This document shows positions 44,637 to 53,399 of a stretch of DNA of 64,000 bases, piece after piece (the first letter of the stretch is position 1; every line of letters starts with the position of its first letter). Source of the DNA: Frondihabitans peucedani. Lineage in GTDB: Bacteria > Actinomycetota > Actinomycetes > Actinomycetales > Microbacteriaceae. Both the position numbers and the translations under genes were made by a program. A model generated the notes under the pieces. The model saw nothing but the letters and a program-made list of their open reading frames with translations. It did no database searches and had not been told where the DNA came from. Location of the stretch: contig NZ_BAABAU010000001.1 of assembly GCF_039537585.1 (NCBI RefSeq), positions 1,612,001 to 1,676,000 of the forward strand. The letters run 5' to 3'.

Positions 44637-44713
44637 CCGGCGATCTCGGGCACAGTGGAGTCACTGACTCACCCGAAGGCCACCCGGCCGATCGAGCACC
44701 GGATTGGCCCCTC

Positions 44714-45706
44714 ATGGCGAACGAGTTCACGTTCAGCATCAGCACGACGCGCTTCGACGACGGCTACACGCCGTCCGAGAGCTCCCGGGCGACCACGAAC
44801 TTCGCGAACCTCGCCCGAGGCGAGCACCGCCAGCAGAACCTCCGCAACGCGCTGACGATGATCGACCGCCGCTTCAACGACCTCGCCGACTGGGACAACG
44901 CCGCCGGCGACCGCTACACGGTCGAGCTCGAGATCGTCTCGGTCGAGCTGCAGTTCACCGCCGGCGGCGACGACCAGAGGTTCCCTCTGCTCGAGGTCCT
45001 CGACATCCAGATCGTCGACCGGCAGACCGGCAGACGCCACCAGGGCATCGTCGGCAACAACTTCTCGTCGTACGTCCGCGACTACGACTTCAGCGTGCTG
45101 CTGCCGTCGCTCGCCGGCGGGGCCGGCGCTCCCGTCGTCCCGGCCGACTTCGGCGTCCTGCACGGCAAGCTGTTCCAGCACTTCCTCGACTCCGACGCCT
45201 ACCGCGAGCGCTTCCCGGTGACGCCCGTGATCTGCATCAGCGTCTCGACGAGCAAGACCTACACCCGCACCGCGAACACGCACCCCGTCCTCGGGGTCGA
45301 GTACCGCCAGGACGACTACTCGCTCACCGACGCCTACTTCGCGCGCATGGGCCTCGCGGTCCGGTACTTCATGCCGCGGGGCGCGGTGGCACCGCTCGCG
45401 TTCTACTTCCGCGGCGACCTCCTGACCGACTACTCGATCCTGCAGCTCATCGGCACGATCAGCACGATGGAGACGTTCCAGAAGATCTACCGGCCGGAGA
45501 TCTACAACGCCAACTCCGCAGCGCCCGCCGTCTACCGGCCGAGCCTGTCGCAGGACGACTTCTCCACGACCGGGATCGCCTACGACCGGGAGGAGCGCAA
45601 CCAGCTCGCCGTCAGGCAGGGCCGCTTCACGGAGGAGCACTTCATGACACCGCACCGAGAGGTCCTCCAGCAGTGGGCCGCCGACTACTCGTCCCCCACC
45701 CGATGA
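44714..45706 (+). CDS. mesX: MesX (DUF1852), partner of the folate-independent methionine synthase MesD
   Basis: A 330-residue DUF1852 protein. Recognisable segments are EFTFSISTTRFDDGYTPSESSRATTNFANLARGEHRQQNLRNAL at the start, LLEVLDIQIVDRQTGRRHQGIVGNNFSSYVRDYDFSVLLP near 92, and ILQLIGTISTMETFQKIYRPEIYNANSAAPAVYRP near 240. Genetic work on folate-independent methionine synthases showed that DUF1852 (MesX) is required with MesD, together with oxygen, to make methionine from homocysteine; the methyl donor is unknown. MesX may supply or generate the methyl group. It precedes mesD by 20 bases and is divergent from a LysR gene. Confidence 0.93.
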   Translation: MANEFTFSISTTRFDDGYTPSESSRATTNFANLARGEHRQQNLRNALTMIDRRFNDLADWDNAAGDRYTVELEIVSVELQFTAGGDDQRFPLLEVLDIQIVDRQTGRRHQGIVGNNFSSYVRDYDFSVLLPSLAGGAGAPVVPADFGVLHGKLFQHFLDSDAYRERFPVTPVICISVSTSKTYTRTANTHPVLGVEYRQDDYSLTDAYFARMGLAVRYFMPRGAVAPLAFYFRGDLLTDYSILQLIGTISTMETFQKIYRPEIYNANSAAPAVYRPSLSQDDFSTTGIAYDREERNQLAVRQGRFTEEHFMTPHREVLQQWAADYSSPTR

Positions 45707-45726
45707 CCACCGGAGGATCCCCGACC

Positions 45727-46761
45727 ATGAACTCCCTCTTGCCCGTCTCCACCGTCGGCAGCCTCCCGAAGCCGTCCTGGCTCGCCGAGCCCGGCAGCCT
45801 CTGGTCGCCCTGGAAGCTCGAGGGCGACGCCCTGGTCGAGGGCAAGCAGGACGCCCTCCGCATCACCGTCCAGGAGCAGCGCCGCCTCGGCCTCGACATC
45901 ATCAGCGACGGCGAGCAGTCCCGCCAGCACTTCGTCACGACCTTCATCGAGCACCTCGCCGGCGTCGACTTCGAAGACCGCGAGACGGTCAGGATCCGCG
46001 ACCGGTACGACGCCAGCGTGCCGACCGTCGTCGGGGCGGTGAGCCGCGAGAAGCCGGTGTTCGTCGACGACGCCGCGTTCCTGCGCCAGCAGACCGACCA
46101 GCCGATCAAGTGGGCGCTCCCCGGCCCGATGACCATGATCGACACGCTCTCCGACCGCCACTACAAGAGCCGCGAGAAGCTGGCCTGGGAGTTCGCGACG
46201 ATCCTGAACCAGGAGGCGAAGGAGCTCGAGGCGGCTGGCGTCGACATCATCCAGTTCGACGAGCCGGCCTTCAACGTCTTCCACGACGAGGTGCAGGACT
46301 GGGGAGTGGCCACGCTCGAGAGGGCGGCCGAGGGCCTCCGCGTCGAGACCGCCGTGCACATCTGCTACGGCTACGGCATCAAGGCGAACAACGACTGGAA
46401 GGCGACCCTCGGGCCGGAGTGGCGGCAGTACGAGAAGTCGTTCCCGCTGCTGCAGCAGTCGTCCCTCGACATCGTCTCGCTGGAGTGCCACCACTCCCAC
46501 GTGCCGGTCGACCTCATCGAGCTCATCCGCGGCAAGAAGGTCATGCTCGGAGCCATCGACGTCGCGAGCGACACCGTCGAGACGCCGGAGGAGGTCGCCG
46601 ACACCCTCCGGAACGCGCTGCGGTTCGTCGACGCCGACAAGCTCCTGCCCTCGACGAACTGCGGCATGGCGCCCATGTCGCGGGGCGTCGCGGTCGCGAA
46701 GATGGCGGCGCTGACCACTGGTGCCGGCCTCGTGCGCGAGGAGCTCGGGGTGCGCGGCTAG
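45727..46761 (+). CDS. mesD: MesD-type core methionine synthase (MetE C-terminal domain only)
   Basis: A 344-residue protein equivalent to the catalytic half of MetE; the N-terminal half is absent. The zinc site is complete: His211 and Cys213 in VHICYGYG, Glu253 in SLECHHSH and Cys312 in STNCGMAP. The homocysteine-binding SxDGEQ region is at IISDGEQSRQHF near 60, and IIQFDEPAF near 175. Together with MesX it methylates homocysteine without 5-methyltetrahydrofolate. The ATG at 45727 has GGAGG eleven bases upstream; an alternative ATG at 45703 overlaps the mesX stop as ATGA. It forms an operon with mesX. Confidence 0.93.
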   Translation: MNSLLPVSTVGSLPKPSWLAEPGSLWSPWKLEGDALVEGKQDALRITVQEQRRLGLDIISDGEQSRQHFVTTFIEHLAGVDFEDRETVRIRDRYDASVPTVVGAVSREKPVFVDDAAFLRQQTDQPIKWALPGPMTMIDTLSDRHYKSREKLAWEFATILNQEAKELEAAGVDIIQFDEPAFNVFHDEVQDWGVATLERAAEGLRVETAVHICYGYGIKANNDWKATLGPEWRQYEKSFPLLQQSSLDIVSLECHHSHVPVDLIELIRGKKVMLGAIDVASDTVETPEEVADTLRNALRFVDADKLLPSTNCGMAPMSRGVAVAKMAALTTGAGLVREELGVRG

Positions 46762-46820
46762 CGCGATCCTGCCCTCGCTGCGCGGTGCGCGGCCGTCGCG
46801 TGACGGATAGCCCCGGGCGG

Positions 46821-48119
46821 CTAGCCCCTCGCGTCGGTGGTGGCGGCGATCTCCTCGATGCGGTCGCCGTTCTTCCGCACCGGACGGACGTCGCCGACGA
46901 TCGGCACCGCCTTCCGGTACGCGAACCAGGCGTAGCGCGAGATGAAGTGCGCCATCGTGGTGATCCGGTTGCTGTTGCCGAGCAGGCTGTAGATGTGGAT
47001 GACGATCCACGTGTACCAGGCCGGGATCCCGGTCAGCAGGATGCCGCCGCGCAGCTGTGCGACCGCCGCGTGCCGACCGATCGTGGCCATGGTGCCGCGG
47101 TCGTGGTACTTGAACGCCTTGGTGGGCTTGCCGGCGAGGACGCGCAGGATCTGCTCGGCCACGTGGGCCCCGCCCTGCAGCGCGGGCTGGGCGAGCTGCT
47201 CCAGCGGCTTCGGCGAGAGGGCGATGTCGCCCACTGCGAAGACCGAGTCGGTGCCCTTCACGCGCAGGTCGGAGCCGACCAGGATCCGGCCGCCCTGCCC
47301 CTGCTCGAGGCCCCACCCGGAGACCTCGCCGTGCGCCGTGACGCCGGTCGCCCAGATGACGAGCTCGGCCGGGATGACTTCGCCGTCGTTGACCTTGACC
47401 CCGTTCGGCAGGACCTCCTCGACGCCCGTGTTCAGGCGGAGGTCCACCCCGCGCTTGCGGAGGCTCGCCGCGGCGTACCGGCGGAGGCGCGGCGCGAACG
47501 GCTTGAGGAGCTCGGCGCTCCGGTGCACGAGCGTGATCGTGATGCTCTTGCGGTCGATCTCGGGGTAGGCGACGACGAGGGCCTGGTCGCGGAGCTCGGC
47601 GAGCGCCCCCGCCATCTCGACGCCGGTGGCGCCGCCGCCGACGATGACGACCCGGACCTCCGTCGTGTCTTCGCGGACCGCCGCCTTCTCGAGCTGCGTG
47701 AAGAGCTCGTCGCGGATGCGGAGCGCCTGCGAGCGGGAGTACATCGACTTCGCGTACTCCTTGGCGCCGGGGGTGCCGAAGTAGTTGGTGTTGACGCCGT
47801 TCGCCAGGACGAGGGCGTCGAACGCGATGATCTCGCCGTCGGCCAGCTCGATGGTCTTGCCGTCGACGTCGATGTGCTTCAGCAGGCCGTGCTGGAAGTT
47901 CGAGTTCGGCTGCTGCGTGCGGAGGCTCCGCAGGAAGTACGTGACGTCGCCCGCGTTCAGGCCGCCGGTCGCCACCTGGTACATGAGCGGCTGGAACATG
48001 TTGTAGATGTGGCGGTCGATGAGGGTCACCCGGACGGGTGCGTCTTTCAGGGCCTTGAGGGTCGCGATCCCCGCGAACCCTCCGCCCACGATGACGATGT
48101 GTGGTGGCTGCTCGGCCAT
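46821..48119 (-). CDS. ndh: Type II NADH:quinone oxidoreductase
   Basis: A 432-residue flavoprotein. The FAD motif IVIVGGGFAGIATLKAL is at residues 8-24, MFQPLMYQVATGGL near 41 is the NDH-2 quinone-side signature, the NADH motif VVIVGGGATGVEMAGALAEL is near 158, and VFAVGDIALSP near 295 is the second FAD contact. A C-terminal amphipathic/hydrophobic region (GIPAWYTWIVIHIYSLLG) anchors it to the inner face of the membrane. It transfers electrons from NADH to menaquinone without pumping protons. The ATG at 48119 is used. A gene-free 240-bp region lies upstream and carries a GC-rich repeat. Confidence 0.94.
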   Translation of the reverse strand: MAEQPPHIVIVGGGFAGIATLKALKDAPVRVTLIDRHIYNMFQPLMYQVATGGLNAGDVTYFLRSLRTQQPNSNFQHGLLKHIDVDGKTIELADGEIIAFDALVLANGVNTNYFGTPGAKEYAKSMYSRSQALRIRDELFTQLEKAAVREDTTEVRVVIVGGGATGVEMAGALAELRDQALVVAYPEIDRKSITITLVHRSAELLKPFAPRLRRYAAASLRKRGVDLRLNTGVEEVLPNGVKVNDGEVIPAELVIWATGVTAHGEVSGWGLEQGQGGRILVGSDLRVKGTDSVFAVGDIALSPKPLEQLAQPALQGGAHVAEQILRVLAGKPTKAFKYHDRGTMATIGRHAAVAQLRGGILLTGIPAWYTWIVIHIYSLLGNSNRITTMAHFISRYAWFAYRKAVPIVGDVRPVRKNGDRIEEIAATTDARG

Positions 48120-48285
48120 CTCTCCCTCTCTATGACGAACGAGGAGGCCGGCGAGGGCGCTGGTTCGTCGTCTTCGCTCGAAATCAGCCTCCAGGGTAAC
48201 GCCACCCTGCCATCGCCGTCGAAACGGGGGTCGTCCGGGTGGTCGGCCTTGACATCCGGGGTGGTCTGCGTCCGGCGGGGCGGGG

Positions 48286-48326
48286 CGGCAGCGGCGCCGC
48301 GCCGCGGCGGTGCACCCGCGCCGACG
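48286..48326. repeat. GC-rich intergenic repeat, copy E (diverged)
   Basis: Within the 240-bp gap between ndh and the alpha-glucosidase, CGGCAGCGG, then GCCGCGGCGG and CCCGCGCCGA match the order of blocks in copies C and D, with several changes and a short shift. Neighbouring GGCGCC elements add further dyads. The remainder of the gap shows only a presumed ndh promoter. Confidence 0.5.
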
Positions 48327-48359
48327 CGCGGCGCCGACCCCGGCGAGGCGGCGCCGAGC

Positions 48360-50054
48360 TCAGGCCCGGAGGACCCGCACCTCCCACGGACGCAGGACCG
48401 CGGCGGGCCCCGACGAGTCGTAGTTGCCGAGGAGCAGCGATCCTGCGCCCCACGGCCCTTCGACGAGGAGAGGCACCTCGAGGTCGTCGCCTCCGACGTT
48501 CGCCGCGACGAGGAGCCGGCCCTCGTCGCCGGTGCGGGTGAAGGCGTAGAGCGCGGGGTGCTCGGGCTCCAGCAGGTCGAAGCAGCCGAGCGCGACGAGG
48601 GGCGACTCGTGGCGGAGGGCGATGAGCCTCCGGTAGTAGTCGAAGATCGAGCGGGATCCGGCTGCCCGGTCGGTCTCGACGTTCACCGTGTCGTGGTTCG
48701 GGTTGACGCCGATCCACGGGGTGCCGGTGGTGAAGCCCGCATTCTCGCCCGGGGTCCACTGCACCGGCGTCCGGGCGTTGTCGCGCGACCGGTAGCGGAG
48801 TGCCTCGAGGAGCTCCGCCGGGTCGCGTCCTGCCTCGAGCTCCTCGCCGAACCAGTTGATCGACTCGATGTCGCGGTACTGGTCGATCCTGCTGAAGGCG
48901 GCGTTCGTCATGCCGATCTCGTCGCCCTGATACACGTAGGGCGTTCCGCGCTGCAGGTGCAGGATCGTGGCCAGAAGCGTCGCCGACTCCACCCGGTGGC
49001 GGCCGTCGTCGCCGAACCGCGACACCGAGCGCGGCTGGTCGTGGTTGCCGAGGTACAGGCTGTTCCAGCCGGACTCCGCCAGGCCCGTCTGCCAGCGCGA
49101 CAGCGACGCCTTGAGGTCGCGGAGCGCCAGCGGGACGTTGTCGAACTTCGACCCCGGACCGCGGTCGAGGTCGACGTGCTCGAACTGGAAGACCATGTCG
49201 AGCTCGAGCCGGTCGGCGCCGGTGAAGAGGCGGGCGTCGTCGACCGTGACCCCGGGCATCTCGCCGACGGTGATGAGCTCGGCGTCGCGGGCGGCGAACA
49301 CGCGGCGGTTCATCTCCTGCAGGTGATCGTGGATCTGCGGGCCCATCCGGAAGTGCTCGCTGGAGCCGGTGAGGTCGCTCTGGACCTTCGCGATGAAGTT
49401 GATGACGTCCATCCGGAAGCCGTCGACCCCGCGGTCGAGCCACCAGTTCATCATCTCGTAGACGGCGTCGCGAACCTCGGGGTTCTCCCAGTTGAGATCG
49501 GGCTGCTTGGCCGCGAAGAGGTGGAGGTAGTACTGGCCGCTCGGGTCCGCGTCCGCGCGGCTCCAGGCCGGGCCGCTGAAGGCGCTCCGCCACAGGTTCG
49601 GCTCGGTGCGGCCGTCGGCGGGGCTCCGGTCGACGCCGTCGCGCCAGACGTACCAGTCGCGCTTCGGGCTGTCGGGCGACGACGCCGACTCGACGAACCA
49701 CGGGTGCTCGTCGCTCGTGTGGTTGACGACGAGGTCCATCACGAGCTTGATGCCGCGCTCGTGCATCTCGGCGAGGAGGAGGTCGAACTCCTCGAGCGTG
49801 CCGAAGAGAGGGTCGATGTCGCGGTAGTCGCTGATGTCGTAGCCGTTGTCGGCCTGCGGGGAGCGGTAGATCGGCGAGAGCCAGACGACGTCCACGCCGA
49901 GATCCTGCAGGTGGTCGAGGTGCTGCCGGATGCCGCCGAGGTCGCCGACGCCGTCGCCGTTCGAGTCGGCGAAGCTGCGGGGGTAGATCTGGTAGACGAC
50001 GGCGTCGGTCCACCAGGCGGGGGCTGGCTGCAGGGCTTCTTCGTTCAGGGTCAC
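48360..50054 (-). CDS. GH13 alpha-glucosidase (oligo-1,6-glucosidase/sucrose-isomerase group)
   Basis: A 564-residue alpha-amylase-family enzyme. Conserved regions in order: VVYQIYPRSFADSNGDGVGDLGGI near 17, LVMDLVVNHTSDEHPWF near 100 (region I), GVDGFRMDVINFI near 197 with the nucleophile Asp, LITVGEMPG near 250 with the acid/base Glu, and SLYLGNHDQPRSVSRFG near 325 with the stabilising Asp. It cleaves alpha-1,4 or alpha-1,6 glucosidic bonds in short oligosaccharides in the cytoplasm. The start is GTG at 50054 reading VTLNEEA; longer readings enter a GC-rich repeat region. No transporter is next to it. Confidence 0.92.
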   Translation of the reverse strand: MTLNEEALQPAPAWWTDAVVYQIYPRSFADSNGDGVGDLGGIRQHLDHLQDLGVDVVWLSPIYRSPQADNGYDISDYRDIDPLFGTLEEFDLLLAEMHERGIKLVMDLVVNHTSDEHPWFVESASSPDSPKRDWYVWRDGVDRSPADGRTEPNLWRSAFSGPAWSRADADPSGQYYLHLFAAKQPDLNWENPEVRDAVYEMMNWWLDRGVDGFRMDVINFIAKVQSDLTGSSEHFRMGPQIHDHLQEMNRRVFAARDAELITVGEMPGVTVDDARLFTGADRLELDMVFQFEHVDLDRGPGSKFDNVPLALRDLKASLSRWQTGLAESGWNSLYLGNHDQPRSVSRFGDDGRHRVESATLLATILHLQRGTPYVYQGDEIGMTNAAFSRIDQYRDIESINWFGEELEAGRDPAELLEALRYRSRDNARTPVQWTPGENAGFTTGTPWIGVNPNHDTVNVETDRAAGSRSIFDYYRRLIALRHESPLVALGCFDLLEPEHPALYAFTRTGDEGRLLVAANVGGDDLEVPLLVEGPWGAGSLLLGNYDSSGPAAVLRPWEVRVLRA

Positions 50055-50128
50055 CCGTCGAGCCTGGCACGGCGGGGGCGCGGTCGGTGCGGCGCAGCGG
50101 GGCGAGCGCGGCGCGACTCGGGCATCAC

Positions 50129-50198
50129 GGCGCCACAGGACGGCAGCGGTGCGGCGCCGCGGCGGGGTGCCCGCGCCGAGGTGACCCGCCGGAGGCCG
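50129..50198. repeat. 70-bp intergenic repeat, copy C
   Basis: From GGCGCCACAGGACGG to CCGGAGGCCG, this sequence is repeated at 53400-53469 with only two differences in 70 bases. The core GCCGCGGCGGGGTGC is also found in copy B, tying it to the 70-bp palindrome family. It lies in the 216-bp divergent gap between the alpha-glucosidase and the permease. Confidence 0.85.
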
Positions 50199-50270
50199 CG
50201 GGGCTGAGAAGCAGGAGCAGCATGGGCGCGCCACCCGAGACGACGGGGGCTCCCCGGCTAGCTTCGTCGC

Positions 50271-51356
50271 GTGACGACACTCCGCACCGCCGACGAGCCC
50301 GCGCTCGGCGGCGACGCGCCCCACGGCGAGCACGGCGAGCACGCCGACCACCCGCCGCACCCGCGCGGCCGCCGCCTGCTCGGCGCCGGGCTCGTCGTGC
50401 TGGCGGCCCTCGTGGCGGCGCGGGCCGCGACCGGAGCCCTCGGCCCCGGGATCCTGCCCGACCGCCTCCAGGATTTCGTCACCCTCACGCTCAGCGTGAT
50501 CGTCGAGTCGATGCCGTTCGTGCTGCTCGGCATCGTCCTGTCGATCGTCGTGCAAGTGTGGCTCCCCGCCACCTTCTTCGCGGCGTGGCTGCCCCGGAAC
50601 CCGGTGCTCCGGCGCGCGGTGATCTCGCTGCTGGGCGTGTTCCTGCCCGTCTGCGAGTGCGGCAACGTCCCGCTGGCGCGCGGGCTCGTCGTGAAGGGGT
50701 TCAGCGTCTCCGACTCGATGACGTTCCTGATCGCCGCCCCGATCGTCAACCCGATCACGATCCTGACGACCTACCAGGCGTTCGGCTGGAGCGACGGCGT
50801 CCTGGTCAGCCGGGTGCTCGGCGGCTTCGTGATCGCGAACCTGCTCGGCTGGCTCTACGCGAAGAAGCAGGATCAGGATCAGCTCCTCGCCCCCGCGTTC
50901 GCCGCCGAGTGCCGCGTCGACGCCGGCGGCCCGCACCACGAGCACGGCGCCGGGATGCGCCTCGCCTCGAGCGCGACCCTGTTCCGCCGCGAGATGGCGA
51001 CGCTCCTGCCCGCCCTGTTCGTCGGCGCCGCCATCGCGGGAGCCGTGCAGACGCTCGTGCCGCGCTCGGTCCTCCTCGTGCTCGGCAGCAACCCGGTCTG
51101 GTCGATCGCGGCGATGATGGCGCTGGCCTTCGTCATCTCGATCTGCTCGAACGTCGACGCGTTCTTCGTCCTGCCGTTCGCGTCGACGTTCCTGCCGGGC
51201 GGGCTGGTGGCGTTCCTGGTCTTCGGGCCGATCGTCGACATCAAGATGCTCACGCTGCTCAGGACGACCTACCGGCCCGTGGTCCTCGTGCAGCTCGCCC
51301 TCGTCGTCGGCCTCGTCGCGGCCGCCCTCGGACTGGTGGTGAACCTTGTCGCGTGA
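50271..51356 (+). CDS. Permease of the UPF0718/DUF318 (YcgR-like) family
   Basis: A 361-residue membrane protein with about eight to nine hydrophobic segments in two repeats. The first half carries SMPFVLLGIVLSIVVQVWLP and the signature LLGVFLPVCECGNVPLARGLVVKG near 130, with IAAPIVNPITI near 162; the second half repeats the pattern with MMALAFVISICSNVDAFF and FGPIVDIKML. The start and middle contain His-rich loops (HGEHGEHADHPPH, PHHEHG) suited to metal binding. Bacillus YcgR/YcgQ relatives are zinc-responsive. The start is GTG at 50271. It overlaps the next gene, forming a three-gene operon. Confidence 0.86.
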   Translation: MTTLRTADEPALGGDAPHGEHGEHADHPPHPRGRRLLGAGLVVLAALVAARAATGALGPGILPDRLQDFVTLTLSVIVESMPFVLLGIVLSIVVQVWLPATFFAAWLPRNPVLRRAVISLLGVFLPVCECGNVPLARGLVVKGFSVSDSMTFLIAAPIVNPITILTTYQAFGWSDGVLVSRVLGGFVIANLLGWLYAKKQDQDQLLAPAFAAECRVDAGGPHHEHGAGMRLASSATLFRREMATLLPALFVGAAIAGAVQTLVPRSVLLVLGSNPVWSIAAMMALAFVISICSNVDAFFVLPFASTFLPGGLVAFLVFGPIVDIKMLTLLRTTYRPVVLVQLALVVGLVAAALGLVVNLVA

Positions 51357-52164
51357 CCTCCTGGCCCGCCTCGCGTCGCGCTGGCAGGGCGTCGCCCTGA
51401 CCCTCGTGATCGGCTCCGGCACCCTCTGGCTCGCCGCGACCGGGCAGCTGGTGCTCTACATCCACCCGCGGTACGTCGTGTTCACGGTCGTGATGATCGT
51501 CGTCGGGATGCTCCTCTCGCTGCTCGCGCTCGCGCTGGGCGGAGGGGACGACGCCGCGCAGGATCACGGGCACGATCACGGCCCCCGGCCCCGCCGCCGG
51601 CTCCGGGGAGCGCTGACCGCAGCGGGCGCCGTCGTCACGGTCGGGCTGGCGCTGGGCCTGATCCTGCTGCCGCCTGCGACCCTGTCGAGCTCGACGGCCT
51701 CGACCCGGGGCCTCGGCGAGGGCGTGGCGGTCGCCGGGCCGGCCGCCGGCGGGGCAGGAGGAGGAGCGGGGGCAGGGGCCGCAGGAGCCCCGGCCGCGAG
51801 CGACGCGGCGACCGCGAAGTACACGGTGCTGCAGTGGGCGACCACCCTCCGGCAGACCAGCGACCTCTCGTTCTACGAGAACAAGCGCGTCGACGTGACG
51901 GGCTTCGTCAGCCCGTCGCCGACCGATCCTGCCGACACGTTCATCGTCACGCGCTTCGTCATCACCTGCTGCGCCGTCGACGCCCAGCCGGTCGGGGTGA
52001 CGGTCTACGCGCCGAACTGGCGGTCCTCCCTCAAGCCCGACCAGTGGGTCAGGATCACGGGCGCCTTCACCGCCAATCCCAGCCGCACCAGCACGGCGTC
52101 GATCGCCCTCGTGCCCCGGTCGCTCACCCCCGTCGCCCGCCCCGCCGACCCCTACCTCACCTGA
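51346..52164 (+). CDS. TIGR03943-family (YcgQ-like) membrane protein, partner of the permease
   Basis: A 272-residue protein of the TIGR03943 family. Two N-terminal membrane segments (GVALTLVIGSGTLWLAATGQLVLYI and VVFTVVMIVVGMLLSLLALALGG) are followed by a His-rich loop (DHGHDHG), a third segment and a Gly/Ala-rich linker. The extracellular C-terminal domain has VDVTGFVSPSPTDPADTFIVTRFVITCCAVDAQPVGVTV, with the conserved paired Cys. It is the usual partner of UPF0718 permeases. The start is TTG at 51346, overlapping the permease stop by eleven bases. A metal-related role is inferred from family and His loops. Confidence 0.84.
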   Translation: MSRDLLARLASRWQGVALTLVIGSGTLWLAATGQLVLYIHPRYVVFTVVMIVVGMLLSLLALALGGGDDAAQDHGHDHGPRPRRRLRGALTAAGAVVTVGLALGLILLPPATLSSSTASTRGLGEGVAVAGPAAGGAGGGAGAGAAGAPAASDAATAKYTVLQWATTLRQTSDLSFYENKRVDVTGFVSPSPTDPADTFIVTRFVITCCAVDAQPVGVTVYAPNWRSSLKPDQWVRITGAFTANPSRTSTASIALVPRSLTPVARPADPYLT

Positions 52165-53378
52165 TGGACTTCTCCCCGCGCATCGACTCGTGGTCGGCCG
52201 ACGAGGTCGGTGCCGCTCGGCGGCTGCGCCGGCGACGCGGTGCAGACACCCCCGACCGGCCCGACGGCCCGGACGACGCCGGCCGCTCCCCCGCGCGGAC
52301 GCCGACCTCGTTCCGCCGGGCGTTCGCGGTGACGGTGGGCGTGCTGATCCTGCTCTGCGCCGCCCTCGTGGTCGTGGCGCACGGGCGCGGGCCGACGCTC
52401 GCGAGCACGCAGGTGGACGCCGCCTCGGTCACGACGACGCCGCACCAGCAGCTGCGGGTCTTCACGGACGAGAGCGTGGCGCAGGTAAGGAAGGAGCAGG
52501 TCCGGATGACGCCCGCGGCCCCGCTCACGGTGCAGACCGCGGGCACGGTGATCACGGTGCAGTTCACCGGTCGGCTCCGGTCGGCGACGCGGTACTCCGT
52601 CGAGCTGCGCGGAGTGACCAGCGTCTTCGGCTCCCGCCCGGCCACCCTCACGACGGCCTTCACGACGGCGCGCGCCTCGGTGCTGACCCTCGACCGCGCT
52701 CCGGGTGGCGGCCAGGACCGCATCGTCCGCTCGAGAGTCGGCGTGCCGGGCCGGACGGTCGCCTACCGCGCCCCGGGCATCCAGGCCTTCGGCGCCCTCG
52801 GCTCCGACCTCGTGGTCGTCCGGGGCGACGGGCACGCGAGCACGATCAGCATCGTGGCGGCCGACGGGACCACGGAAGACCTCATCCTGCCCGGCACGGG
52901 TCTCGTCCGCTCCTTCGCCCTCGACGCCCCGACCGGCCTGGTCGCCTTCACCTGGACGCCGGCCTCCGAGCCCCGTGCGACGCCGCGCCTCTTCACCATC
53001 GACCTGGAGGGGCAGCACACGTCGACCGCGGTCACCGGTGCTGCAGCGAGGGCAGCTGAGAGGCTCCTCGCGGTGCGGCCCGGCTCCCTGACCACTCGGG
53101 GCACGGCTCGCCTCGCGGGCGACGGGTCGTCGGTCACCCTGACGGCGAGCGCAGGATCCCGGCCCGTCACCCTGACCAGAGCCCTGGCCGGACAGAGGCT
53201 CACCGCCCTCGGCACCTCGCCCAACGGCCAGTACGTGAGCGTCGTGTCGGCGCCGGCCGACGCGCCCTCGGACGGCCGCGCGCTCGACCCGGCTCCGCGG
53301 TCGCCGACGACGCTCGTGGTCGACGTCGACTCGGGCGCGACGGTCGCGTCGTTCGCCGGGTCGTCGCTCGCCTGGTAG
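52164..53378 (+). CDS. Membrane-anchored hypothetical protein with Ig-like and propeller-like extracellular part
   Basis: A 404-residue protein. Residues 1-50 are charged and cytoplasmic, then one membrane segment (FAVTVGVLILLCAALVVVA). Residues 85-180 look like an SbsA-type immunoglobulin-like domain (VRKEQVRMTPAAPLTVQTAGTVITVQFTGRLRSATRYSVELRGV). The rest is beta-rich with repeating D-G/W-type strands, similar to a degenerate beta-propeller. I recognise no named family. It begins in TGATG with the stop of the YcgQ-like gene, so it belongs to that operon. A role in cell-surface assembly or in metal uptake is possible but unsupported. Confidence 0.72.
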   Translation: MDFSPRIDSWSADEVGAARRLRRRRGADTPDRPDGPDDAGRSPARTPTSFRRAFAVTVGVLILLCAALVVVAHGRGPTLASTQVDAASVTTTPHQQLRVFTDESVAQVRKEQVRMTPAAPLTVQTAGTVITVQFTGRLRSATRYSVELRGVTSVFGSRPATLTTAFTTARASVLTLDRAPGGGQDRIVRSRVGVPGRTVAYRAPGIQAFGALGSDLVVVRGDGHASTISIVAADGTTEDLILPGTGLVRSFALDAPTGLVAFTWTPASEPRATPRLFTIDLEGQHTSTAVTGAAARAAERLLAVRPGSLTTRGTARLAGDGSSVTLTASAGSRPVTLTRALAGQRLTALGTSPNGQYVSVVSAPADAPSDGRALDPAPRSPTTLVVDVDSGATVASFAGSSLAW

Positions 53379-53399
53379 CTGCCGGGCGGGGCGACGGAC

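Noticed and set aside
45727-46761. Truncated metE
   Set aside because: The gene has normal start, length and zinc ligands for MesD and follows DUF1852 (mesX), so it is a complete folate-independent type and not a broken MetE.
46110-50207. Very long open frame on the plus strand across mesD, ndh and the alpha-glucosidase
   Set aside because: It is an antisense shadow produced by high GC; its product is Arg/Val/Asp-rich with no domain, and well-supported genes lie on the other strand or in another frame.
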